Below, in pieces: positions 1 to 6,470 of a DNA stretch of 14,013 bases. Numbering within the stretch: the stretch's first letter is position 1; every line of letters starts with the position of its first letter. The translations under genes and the position numbers were made by a program. The notes beneath the pieces are model-generated. The model had not been told where the DNA came from. It saw only the letters and a list, made by a program, of their open reading frames with translations, and made no database searches. The stretch lies in NCBI GenBank assembly GCA_050288085.1, contig JBNKDD010000145.1:1-14013 (forward strand), read 5' to 3'. This DNA comes from JBNKDD01 sp050288085 (lineage in GTDB: Bacteria > Chloroflexota > Anaerolineae > Aggregatilineales > UBA3940).

Positions 1-42
1 ACTGTACCGACTGCGCTCAGATAACAAGTATTTGGAGTTGCC

Positions 43-1488
43 ATGAACAGTTTGCGTAACCTGCCGATCAGCCGTCGGCTGTGGATCATCCTGCTGTCCG
101 CCATTGTCATGCTGCTCGCCCTGACCGGCCTGATGTTCAGCACCGGGCGGCAGATGTCCGGGGAGGCAGCCGGGACCTTATCCACATTGCCTGATTCGGC
201 GGCAGTGGCGGCGCTCCGGCTGCGTGACGTATTGATGCGCAACGATTGGCAGGCCCTCGAAGACCTGAACATGGATGTCAGCCGCGCCCTGACGGTGGTG
301 CTGGACAGCGAACAATATGCATCATGGCCTTCTGGGAAGCGAAAAAAGATACTCGAAGCCGCCGTCCGATCTGGCTCAACCCCTCCGGCCAAATTCGCCA
401 AAGAGCTGGCCGAGAGCGGCTTATTTGTCAGCGGGCTGCACACGGTCCAGCAGGTGGTCAGGGGGCTGAATCACCGCAGCCCACAGGTGCGGATCGAGGC
501 TGCTAAAAAGCTGGGAGCCAGCGGTCAGCACGGCGCTGCCGGACCGCTGTACCGGCACTTCCGCAAAGAAGTAGAAAGCGGCGAGAACCGGCAGGTGATC
601 ATCGCCCTGGCACGGGCACTCGAACAGTTGGGAGACGACCGGGCAATTACTTATTACAAAAAGCACCTGACCAGCCCGGACAGCCGTCTGGCCTCCAACG
701 CCGGGCGGATGCTGGCCGAGATCGGGACGCGGCAGTCAGTCGAGACGCTGTTCTGGTTTGTAACCGATCCACCCCCTCCCCCGGCCTACCGGAACACCCC
801 CCTGATCCTGACCGCGATGGAAAGCGCCGGGGCAGCGACCGTCGAAGCACTGCGCCACATGGTCGAGCACGAGGATGCCCGCGCCCGGCTGCTGCTGATC
901 GACATTATCTTACGCTGCGGCCACCCCGAAGCCGATTCGATCCTGGCTATCCTGGGGCGCGATGATGCCCCCGGCGTCCAGCGGGCCGCGCTCGATGCAT
1001 TGGCCCAGGTCGGGACAACGGCGGCAGTCGAAACGCTGGCCGGGTTGGCCGGTCAGGCTCCGAAAAGCTGGGTGGTGCGGGCCTTAGCCGGAACATCTCA
1101 TCCCAATGCGCCCCGGCTGCTCCGCAAACTTGCCCCGGACGCGACCACCATTCAAGGGGTGATGCTCGAAGACGATGGCAGCCCCATTAACAAAGCCGAA
1201 TTGCAGATCGTGCGTGAACATTACTTCGGGGAGAATGCCGGGTGGGGCTGGCAGGCGATCAGCAACCGGGCCATCGCCAACCAGGCGGGGGAATTTGGCA
1301 TGACGGTCTTCATGTTCGATGAGAAGGTCAAACCGCGCATCAAGGTGATCTTACCCACAAAACCGGACGGAAGACCCGGCGAAACCTTCATGGCCGACCT
1401 GGAGTTAATACCGGAGCGGGCCAACCACTTCCGCATTCGGATCGAGCGATTCCTGATGCGGCTGCTCATTACGACAATCCAGGAATAG
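43..1488 (+). CDS. Membrane-anchored HEAT-repeat protein with C-terminal beta-sandwich-like domain
   Basis: Predicted 481 aa. The ATG is preceded by GGAG at 34-37 with a 5-nt spacer, which supports this start. Residues 12-33 form one hydrophobic segment after a basic N-terminus (RR at 11-12), so the protein is probably anchored with its bulk outside the membrane. Residues about 140-365 hold HEAT/PBS-lyase-like helical repeats, with recurring patterns such as SPQVRIEAAKKLG, SRLASNAGRMLAEIG and GVQRAALDALAQVG. Such repeats are protein-binding scaffolds. Residues about 370-465 resemble a carboxypeptidase regulatory-like beta-sandwich (GVMLEDDGSPINKAELQI, then GEFGMTVF). Five consecutive prolines at 243-247 interrupt the repeats. 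No catalytic motif is visible and I cannot assign a specific function. The fold calls are fairly secure; the cellular role is unknown. It is followed by aat copy A after 97 bp. Confidence 0.85.
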   Translation: MNSLRNLPISRRLWIILLSAIVMLLALTGLMFSTGRQMSGEAAGTLSTLPDSAAVAALRLRDVLMRNDWQALEDLNMDVSRALTVVLDSEQYASWPSGKRKKILEAAVRSGSTPPAKFAKELAESGLFVSGLHTVQQVVRGLNHRSPQVRIEAAKKLGASGQHGAAGPLYRHFRKEVESGENRQVIIALARALEQLGDDRAITYYKKHLTSPDSRLASNAGRMLAEIGTRQSVETLFWFVTDPPPPPAYRNTPLILTAMESAGAATVEALRHMVEHEDARARLLLIDIILRCGHPEADSILAILGRDDAPGVQRAALDALAQVGTTAAVETLAGLAGQAPKSWVVRALAGTSHPNAPRLLRKLAPDATTIQGVMLEDDGSPINKAELQIVREHYFGENAGWGWQAISNRAIANQAGEFGMTVFMFDEKVKPRIKVILPTKPDGRPGETFMADLELIPERANHFRIRIERFLMRLLITTIQE

Positions 1489-1585
1489 TAACCATGTTAT
1501 GACAACGATACAATATGCTTATAAGGCAGCAGAGAGCCTGTGAATACGTTCGCTGAAATCATTCATCAAAGAAAGGATCAAGATA

Positions 1586-2389
1586 GTGGGGGATCAAAAC
1601 GATAAACAGGAATCACCCAGTTTAGCGGAACGGCTGCGTCCGCTTCGCAAAATAGCGGGAAACACCAAACGCTGGCTCCGAGATCGGCTTTATGAGCTTC
1701 GGAAGGCGTTTTTGAGATCATTGGCGCTTCCCGCCACCATTTTACCCGGCGGTCCCGGTGAGGCGATTGCCTTCCTGAATCAGCGGTTTGACTTTAATAC
1801 CGAGCGCGCCGTCCTCGGTTATCATGCAGGGATGTACCCAATGGGCAACCGGCGGGGCAGGATCGTGTGGGATGATCCCCCAAAGCGGGCCGTCATGAAG
1901 ATGGAAGATTTCCATGTTCCCCGGCGGGTAAAGGGATACGTCAATAAAAACTGGTTTGACGTTACTTTCGATAAGGATTTCCGAGGGGTGATCACCGCTT
2001 GCTCTGAACGAGAAGTCACCTGGATCACACCTGATATTATTGAAGTCTTTGTTGAGCTTCACCAACTGGGATTGGCGCACAGCGTCGAAGCCTGGCAGGA
2101 TGGCGAACTGGTCGGTGGGGCATATGGCATGACAATGGGCAGCCTGTTTGGGGTTGAGAGTATGTTCTTCCGGGCCGACCACGCCAGCAAGGTGGCCTTC
2201 GTTCACCTGGCCGAGCGGCTCAAAGAAGGGGGCTTTACCCATGTTGACTGCCAGTCCCTCTCAACGCTCTGGCTCCGGTTCGGGGCACGTGATATACCCC
2301 GCGACGAATTCAAGCAGATATTAGGGCGCTGCATCGTTACCCCGGCAGCATTTGACCCGGCAGCCTCCTCCAATGGTCATAAGGGATAG
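1586..2389 (+). CDS. aat: Leucyl/phenylalanyl-tRNA-protein transferase family protein, copy A
   Basis: Predicted 267 aa. The family transfers Leu or Phe from aminoacyl-tRNA to N-terminal Arg/Lys of proteins, creating N-degrons read by ClpS/ClpAP. The core from about residue 60 matches Aat: GYHAGMYP, TWITP (W146, equivalent to E. coli W111), HSVEAWQDGELVGGAYG, ESMF (E191, equivalent to E156) and VDCQ (D221 and Q223, equivalent to catalytic D186 and Q188). A basic stretch at 113-121 (RRVKGYVNK) matches the basic tRNA-facing helix. The position of E. coli W49 is Met (MYPMG), as I recall also for cyanobacterial Aat. Residues 1-55 form a basic, probably helical extension absent from E. coli. The GTG start has GAAAGG at 1571-1576 with a 9-nt spacer; copies B and C have equivalent arrangements. 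It ends in its own terminator. By eye it is about 70% identical to copy C over the core. An active enzyme is likely; substrate unproven. Confidence 0.9.
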   Translation: MGDQNDKQESPSLAERLRPLRKIAGNTKRWLRDRLYELRKAFLRSLALPATILPGGPGEAIAFLNQRFDFNTERAVLGYHAGMYPMGNRRGRIVWDDPPKRAVMKMEDFHVPRRVKGYVNKNWFDVTFDKDFRGVITACSEREVTWITPDIIEVFVELHQLGLAHSVEAWQDGELVGGAYGMTMGSLFGVESMFFRADHASKVAFVHLAERLKEGGFTHVDCQSLSTLWLRFGARDIPRDEFKQILGRCIVTPAAFDPAASSNGHKG

Positions 2390-2428
2390 AACCATTACAT
2401 TACATTGCGCGATGCTATGCGACTACCG

Positions 2429-2458
2429 CCACCCGCCCTGAATAGGGCGGGTGGTTTT
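2429..2458 (+). terminator. Intrinsic terminator of aat copy A
   Basis: A perfect 11-bp stem, CCACCCGCCCT (2429-2439) with AGGGCGGGTGG (2444-2454), closes a GAAT loop and is followed by TTTT. It starts 39 bp after the copy A stop codon. A near-identical hairpin, including the following TGATTCTCCCC, lies behind copy B, so the terminator appears to have been duplicated together with the gene. Confidence 0.88.
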
Positions 2459-2738
2459 GATTCTCCCCTGAAAATCCATCTGATTGTTACAATTCGCACA
2501 TATTCAGGAAAGCCGGTACACTTTTCCCCAGGTTTGGAAGTAGAACTCAGATAGCAACCAACGCCGAGAGCAAGCAGCGGTCGAAAACCAGACAACGCAC
2601 TACACACCTTAACTCATTCAATTTCATACCTTACATCATGGCTAATCAACAGCTATAAGGTGATCAACCTGGCCGGGTTCACAATCTGCAATTTGTTGAT
2701 ATCCAAATCTAACGCTTGCAGTCTATTTTGTGGTAAAA
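2459..2738. other. Intergenic stretch between aat copies A and B
   Basis: No convincing gene, tRNA or strong promoter is visible here. TTGATA at 2696-2701 could be a -35 box, but no well-spaced -10 follows. A 12-nt direct repeat, AATCAACAGCTA, occurs at 2644-2655 and again inside the start of copy B at 2761-2772. A short near-palindrome, AGGTGATCAACCT, lies at 2658-2670. The only long open frame (minus strand, 2395-2607) runs through the terminator hairpin and looks spurious. Confidence 0.5.
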
Positions 2739-2745
2739 GAAAGAG
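2739..2745 (+). promoter_or_regulatory. Ribosome binding site that decides the copy B start
   Basis: GAAAGAG stands ahead of TTG 2754, with 9 nt between GAAAGA and the start codon. The same layout precedes GTG 1586 in copy A (GAAAGG) and TTG 3876 in copy C (GAAAGG). The upstream in-frame GTG at 2730 has no purine-rich site before it, so 2754 is preferred. Confidence 0.65.
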
Positions 2746-2753
2746 TTATAACA

Positions 2754-3506
2754 TTGGAAGAATCAACAGCTAACCAATCATCGCCCAGTCTAGAGAGTCA
2801 ACCCCAACCCCTCCGCAAACAATTTAAGCAATGGGCCGAAGCCTCTCGAAAGGTAGTCCTGCGGACATTGGCGCTTCCCGCCGCTATTTTCCCCGGTGGG
2901 TCAGATGAAGCCGTCGCCTTTTTAAATCAAAGCCTTGAATTCAATGTCGAGCGCGTGATTCTTAACTACTATGCGGGCATGTACCCGGTTGGCACCCGGC
3001 AGGGCAAAATCCGGTGGGAGAACCCTCCCGACCGGGCCGTCATCCCGCTCGACCAATTCCAGGTTCCTCAACAATTGGAAGGTGACCTGGAGACAAGTCC
3101 CTTTGAGATCACCTTCGATAAAGATGTCCAGGGGGTGATCACAGCCTGCGCCGAAGAAGGAGCGAACTGGCTTACCCCGCCCCTTATCGATATCTTCATC
3201 GAACTGCACCGGCTGGGCCTGGTTCACAGCGTCGAAGCCTGGCAGGACGGTGAACTGGCCGGTGGGGCTTACGGTACATCAATCGGCAGTTTGTTTATCG
3301 GCGAGAGTATGTTCAGCCGGGTAGATCAGGCCGGTAAAGTCGCCCTTGTCCACCTGATACAACAGCTTATTGCCGGGGGATATACTCATATTGGCTGCCA
3401 ATGCCACTCATCCTTCTGGCACCAATTCGGAGCACGCAGCATCCCCTGCGAACAATTCAAGCAAATTCTGGGACGCTGCATCGTTACCCCGGCAGCATTT
3501 GAATAA
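2754..3506 (+). CDS. Aat-like transferase, copy B, probable pseudoenzyme
   Basis: Predicted 250 aa from TTG 2754; GTG 2730 would give 258 aa. The fold is clearly Aat: NYYAGMYPVG, NWLTP (W139), HSVEAWQDGELAGGAYG and GESMF (E184) are kept, and it is about 70% identical to copy C over the core by eye. Two features suggest loss of the normal activity. The catalytic Asp of the DCQ motif (E. coli D186) is Gly: IGCQ, codon GGC at 3393-3395. The basic tRNA-facing patch (RRLKRFIKK in copy C) is neutral to acidic here (QQLEGDLET, residues 106-114). The N-terminal helix is also 7 residues shorter than in A and C. The frame is intact and the gene has a ribosome binding site and terminator, so this looks like a maintained pseudoenzyme rather than a decayed gene. 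It could bind peptide substrates, partner A or C, or do other chemistry; that is inference. Confidence 0.87.
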   Translation: MEESTANQSSPSLESQPQPLRKQFKQWAEASRKVVLRTLALPAAIFPGGSDEAVAFLNQSLEFNVERVILNYYAGMYPVGTRQGKIRWENPPDRAVIPLDQFQVPQQLEGDLETSPFEITFDKDVQGVITACAEEGANWLTPPLIDIFIELHRLGLVHSVEAWQDGELAGGAYGTSIGSLFIGESMFSRVDQAGKVALVHLIQQLIAGGYTHIGCQCHSSFWHQFGARSIPCEQFKQILGRCIVTPAAFE

Positions 3507-3524
3507 CAGCCACTCTTCTACCCG

Positions 3525-3553
3525 CCACCCGCTCTGAACAGGGCGGGTGGTTT
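3525..3553 (+). terminator. Intrinsic terminator of aat copy B
   Basis: An 11-bp stem with one G-U pair, CCACCCGCTCT (3525-3535) with AGGGCGGGTGG (3540-3550), closes a GAAC loop and is followed by TTT. It is nearly the same sequence as the hairpin behind copy A, including the downstream TGATTCTCCCC. Confidence 0.85.
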
Positions 3554-3860
3554 GATTCTCCCCAGTTGCTGATTCCTTATAGCGAATAATAAAGAAATTC
3601 GTTAGACTTATTAGAGTGAGAAACTCTAAGTTGGGTCATTTGATTTAAGTATCTATCCGTAAATTAAAAAATGCCGGTTGTAGGGGGCGCTTCCCGATCC
3701 GCCCCTACGGTGATTTATGGATAGGCTCTAAATCTATTGTCTGGCCCAACTGCCAACTCTGGCTTGCCAAGGGTCAGAGCCGGACAGAATTTACAACATC
3801 AAATTCTCCTCTGGGCCGGACTGTTGCCTGCGGTTTTTCCTTGATTAGAAGAGAGGTAAG
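3554..3860. other. Intergenic stretch between aat copies B and C
   Basis: AT-rich non-coding stretch with no gene visible. It contains the nested inverted repeat at 3629-3751, a small hairpin just before it (TTAGAG 3611-3616 with CTCTAA 3624-3629), and a possible leader hairpin (TGTCTGG 3738-3744 with CCGGACA 3780-3786, enclosing CTCTG/CAGAG at 3757-3761 and 3775-3779). No clear -35/-10 pair for copy C was found. Confidence 0.5.
3629..3751. repeat. Nested imperfect inverted repeat, MITE-like element
   Basis: Three sets of arms are arranged around one centre. The outer arms are AGTTGGG (3629-3635) and CCCAACT (3745-3751). The middle arms are GATTTA (3642-3647) with TAAATC (3729-3734), and CTATCCGTAAAT (3653-3664) with ATTTATGGATAG (3713-3724), the latter paired throughout with one G-U. 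The inner core is GTAGGGGGCG (3680-3689) with CGCCCCTAC (3700-3708), with one bulged G. The whole spans 123 bp with no coding capacity. I saw no clear target-site duplication. It could be a non-autonomous transposable element or a REP-like structured RNA/DNA element. Confidence 0.6.
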
Positions 3861-3866
3861 GAAAGG
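3861..3866 (+). promoter_or_regulatory. Ribosome binding site that decides the copy C start
   Basis: GAAAGG stands 9 nt before TTG 3876, exactly as before the GTG of copy A. The alternative GTG 3867 abuts this site with no spacer. Starting at TTG also puts the conserved Trp, Glu, Asp and Gln at the same residue numbers as in copy A. Confidence 0.65.
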
Positions 3867-3875
3867 GTGAGGACA

Positions 3876-4658
3876 TTGGGAGAATCAGTAGTTAACCAAC
3901 CATCATTCAATTTAACAGAACAACTGCACCACCTCCGCAAAACAGCGGGGCGGTTCAAACGATGGCTCATCGACCGGGCCAACGCCTTTCGGAAAACATC
4001 CTTGAGGGCGATGGCACTCCCTGCCGCCATTTTACCCGGTGAGCCCAGTGAAGCAATTGCCTTTTTAAACCAACAATTCGAATTTAATATCGAACGCGTG
4101 ATCCTGGGCTATTATGCAGGCATGTACCCGATGGGTAGGCGGCGCGGCAAAATCGGCTGGGATGACCCGCCCCAACGAGCCGTCATCCCGCTTGATCAAT
4201 TCCACACCTCCCGGCGGCTGAAGAGATTCATCAAAAAGAATCCTTTTGAGATTACTTATGACAAGGACTTCCGGGGGGTGGTCACTGCCTGCGCCGAACG
4301 TGAAGTCACCTGGATTACACCGGCCATCATCGATACCTTCGTTGAGCTTCACCAACTGGGCCTGTCTCACAGCGTCGAAGCCTGGCAGGATGGCGAACTG
4401 GTCGGCGGGGCTTACGGTACGTCAATCGGCAGTCTGTTTATCGGCGAGAGCATGTTCTACCGGGTAGACCAGGCCAGCAAAGTTGCCCTTGTCCACCTGG
4501 CTCAACGACTCATAGACGGAGGATATACGCACATCGATTGCCAGCTCCTCTCACCGTTCTGGTATCAATTCGGGGCACGCAATATCCCCCGCGAACAATT
4601 CAAACAAACGCTGGGACGCTGTATCGCCACCCCGGCAGCATTCGAACCACCCGGATAA
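3876..4658 (+). CDS. aat: Leucyl/phenylalanyl-tRNA-protein transferase family protein, copy C
   Basis: Predicted 260 aa from TTG 3876 (263 aa if GTG 3867 is used). All recognisable Aat elements are present and numbered as in copy A: GYYAGMYPMG, TWITP (W146), HSVEAWQDGELVGGAYG, GESMF (E191) and IDCQ (D221, Q223). The basic tRNA-facing stretch at 113-121 (RRLKRFIKK) is the strongest of the three copies and closely matches the E. coli pattern. A basic N-terminal extension of about 55 residues precedes the core. The C-terminus (LGRCIATPAAF) is shared by all three copies. The cell therefore has at least two apparently competent enzymes, A and C, about 70% identical by eye. The reaction and N-degron role are as for copy A; substrate preference cannot be read from sequence. 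Unlike A and B, it is not followed by the CCACCCG terminator. Confidence 0.9.
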   Translation: MGESVVNQPSFNLTEQLHHLRKTAGRFKRWLIDRANAFRKTSLRAMALPAAILPGEPSEAIAFLNQQFEFNIERVILGYYAGMYPMGRRRGKIGWDDPPQRAVIPLDQFHTSRRLKRFIKKNPFEITYDKDFRGVVTACAEREVTWITPAIIDTFVELHQLGLSHSVEAWQDGELVGGAYGTSIGSLFIGESMFYRVDQASKVALVHLAQRLIDGGYTHIDCQLLSPFWYQFGARNIPREQFKQTLGRCIATPAAFEPPG

Positions 4659-4660
4659 CC

Positions 4661-4775
4661 CGGCCATCCTGGTCAGTGACCGGCCCTCCGAACAGCCGCA
4701 AAATGAACTTCGCGGCTCCATTTACAACAACCATCGGGGCTGCTTCCGCGAAGTTCATTCTCGGAAGCAGCCCCG
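4661..4775 (+). other. Structured RNA region with complementary hairpin loops downstream of aat copy C
   Basis: Three hairpins follow the copy C stop codon. The first is GGTCA/TGACC (4671-4681), flanked by self-complementary GGCC. The second is AGCCGC (4694-4699) with GCGGCT (4712-4717) and a 12-nt loop. The third is a perfect 14-bp stem (4735-4748 with 4762-4775) with a 13-nt loop. The loops of the second and third are complementary over 10 nt: AATGAACTTC (4702-4711) and GAAGTTCATT (4750-4759). They could form a kissing complex, or the 14-nt arms 4702-4715 and 4746-4759 could pair instead and break both hairpins. No T-run follows, so it is not a standard intrinsic terminator. Confidence 0.6.
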
Positions 4776-4800
4776 AAATCTCCTCAACGCCGATAGCCAA

Positions 4801-4828
4801 TCGACAAAGCGGCGAAATTCTATATAAT
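4801..4828 (+). promoter_or_regulatory. Sigma-70-type promoter of the flippase gene
   Basis: TCGACA (4801-4806) as the -35 and a perfect TATAAT (4823-4828) as the -10, separated by 16 bp. The flippase start at 4893 would leave a leader of about 58 nt. The same -35 hexamer is found in the promoter of the next gene. Confidence 0.7.
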
Positions 4829-4892
4829 CAGGAATCGGGATGTACATAATTTATTTTGGAATCATCGGCCAGATGGCTATTGGAAGGCTATT

Positions 4893-6410
4893 TTGAGTCT
4901 TGCGGAACGCACTGTCAAAGGAATGTTCTGGGTCTACGCCGGTTATATTGGTAGGCGTTTATTCTCATTATTTAGAACCGCCATCTTAGCTCGTATCTTA
5001 ATCCCTGAAGATTTCGGGCTGTTTAGCTTCGCTATTCTGATCGTTACCTACCTCGAGATTGTACGCGGCTTTGGAATTCGTGAGGCCCTGATCTATAACA
5101 CCGATGACCCGGAAGATGCCGCCGATGCCGCTTTCTGGAGCAACATCGCGATTGGGACCTTTCAATTCATCCTGGCTCTCCTTTTAGCGCCGCTGGCAGT
5201 CAAGCTGATCGATGACCCGCGCATCGTTGATCTAATCAGGGTGCTGTCCCTCAATTTCATCCTCGTCAGCCTGAGCCAGACTCACGACGCCCTGCTGCAA
5301 AAGGACCTCAAATTCCGGCGGCGGTTTATGCCGGACCTGGCCTCTTCAATCGTCACCTTTGTGGTTGCCATCGCACTAGCCTACCTGGGCATGGGGGTGT
5401 GGAGCTTCGCTATCGGGCATATTGCCGGAGCCGCTGCCCGCACCGCCGTGCTATGGGCCACCCTCCCCTGGCGTCCACACTTCCGGCTGAACTGGGCTAA
5501 AGTCCGCAGTCTGTGGGGTTATGGCTACCACCTGTTATTGTTCGGCCTGCTGGGTACAGCGATGGAATACGCCGACCAGTCGATCATCGGGGTGCTACTG
5601 GGCGCGATCCAACTGGGTTACTTCACCATTGCATCAAAAGTCCCGGAGATGGTGATCGCCAACTTCAGCCTGATCCTGACCGAAGTGCTGTTCCCGATCT
5701 ACACCAAGCTAAATGACGACCGGAAAAAGCTCACCGATGCCTATTTGAAAACTACCAAGTACACCGCTTTCGTCACGGCGGGGGCCGCTGCCGGGATGGC
5801 CGCCGTTGCACCGGAATTGATCCTGGTCTTTTTCGGCGATCAATGGGAACCGGCAATCCCCTTGTTAAAAGTACTCTCCTTCCTCGGCCTCGCGCTGACC
5901 ATCCCCTGGGCCGCCGGGGATGCGATCAAAGCCATCGGAAAGCCCGGTATAAACACCGGCTTGCTGGTTACGGAGGCCCTCTATACCTTCCCGATGATCT
6001 GGTTTATGACCCAGCAAAACCCGCTGGCCGTTACCGCTTCGCGGGCAAACCTGATCGCCTCTTCAATTGCTGCTGTCATCCGGCTGCTCGTGGTGAGCTA
6101 TTATCTCAAGTTCAACCCGCTGATCTTCTTCCGCCTTTTTATACCGTCGTTTCTCAGTGCCGGGGTGATGTATTGGGTCGTAAACACCTGGCGCACATTC
6201 GTATCAGGGCTGCCGGATGTGGTGGTGCTGATCACCGCCGTCTTGGTTGGTGTCGCGGTATATTGCGGCATTCTGTTTGTGCTCGAAAGAAAGGATATTC
6301 TGGAGGCATTTGAACTACTCCAGAAAATGTACCGCAGCAAATTTGGCGGTGGTGACGAAGACGACATCCCGGTGTCTGCACCGGTTCCTGCCAACTCGGA
6401 GACAGAGTAA
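4893..6410 (+). CDS. Oligosaccharide/polysaccharide flippase (MOP superfamily, Wzx/WzxC-like)
   Basis: Predicted 505 aa integral membrane protein, of usual family length, with roughly 12-14 hydrophobic segments. The N-terminus (SLAERTVKGMFWVYAGYIGRRL, then LARILIPEDFGLFSFA) is typical of the MOP-superfamily flippases that move undecaprenyl-linked oligosaccharides across the cytoplasmic membrane. Further family-like stretches are LLQKDLKFRRRF and a central YADQSIIGVLLGAIQLGYFTIASKVPEM. The C-terminal tail is acidic (GGGDEDDIP). The TTG start has GGAAGG at 4882-4887 with a 5-nt spacer and lies behind a good promoter. No glycosyltransferase or polymerase gene is adjacent, so the glycan handled is unknown. 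A lipid II flippase role is less likely because the protein resembles the Wzx type rather than MurJ, but it is not excluded. Confidence 0.88.
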   Translation: MSLAERTVKGMFWVYAGYIGRRLFSLFRTAILARILIPEDFGLFSFAILIVTYLEIVRGFGIREALIYNTDDPEDAADAAFWSNIAIGTFQFILALLLAPLAVKLIDDPRIVDLIRVLSLNFILVSLSQTHDALLQKDLKFRRRFMPDLASSIVTFVVAIALAYLGMGVWSFAIGHIAGAAARTAVLWATLPWRPHFRLNWAKVRSLWGYGYHLLLFGLLGTAMEYADQSIIGVLLGAIQLGYFTIASKVPEMVIANFSLILTEVLFPIYTKLNDDRKKLTDAYLKTTKYTAFVTAGAAAGMAAVAPELILVFFGDQWEPAIPLLKVLSFLGLALTIPWAAGDAIKAIGKPGINTGLLVTEALYTFPMIWFMTQQNPLAVTASRANLIASSIAAVIRLLVVSYYLKFNPLIFFRLFIPSFLSAGVMYWVVNTWRTFVSGLPDVVVLITAVLVGVAVYCGILFVLERKDILEAFELLQKMYRSKFGGGDEDDIPVSAPVPANSETE

Positions 6411-6470
6411 TCAGCCCGCACCGATTCATACTGCTGCCCACCTGTTTGCATATGAATAGGTTCTACCTGC

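Noticed and set aside
1..42. Possible tail of an upstream gene (open frame 1 ending at TAA 22-24)
   Set aside because: Only seven codons are visible, too few to support a coding call.
1742..2242. 166-aa antisense open frame within aat copy A, with counterparts in B (2922-3227) and C (4065-4370)
   Set aside because: The three antisense frames correspond because the sense genes are homologous and share codon bias. The products resemble no family I know, and the sense proteins are clear Aat.
2541..2600. tRNA-like stretch with GGTCGAAAACC
   Set aside because: No cloverleaf could be built around it.
2395..2607. 70-aa minus-strand open frame downstream of copy A
   Set aside because: It runs through the intrinsic terminator hairpin and has no ribosome binding site or family resemblance.
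3507..3875. CRISPR-like or tandem repeat array in the AT-rich gap
   Set aside because: The repeats are inverted and nested, not regularly spaced direct repeats with unique spacers.
4538..4849. 103-aa plus-strand open frame and 66-aa minus-strand frame over the end of copy C and the structured region
   Set aside because: They overlap the Aat C-terminus and the hairpins, and the plus frame also overlaps the flippase promoter; no protein motif was seen.
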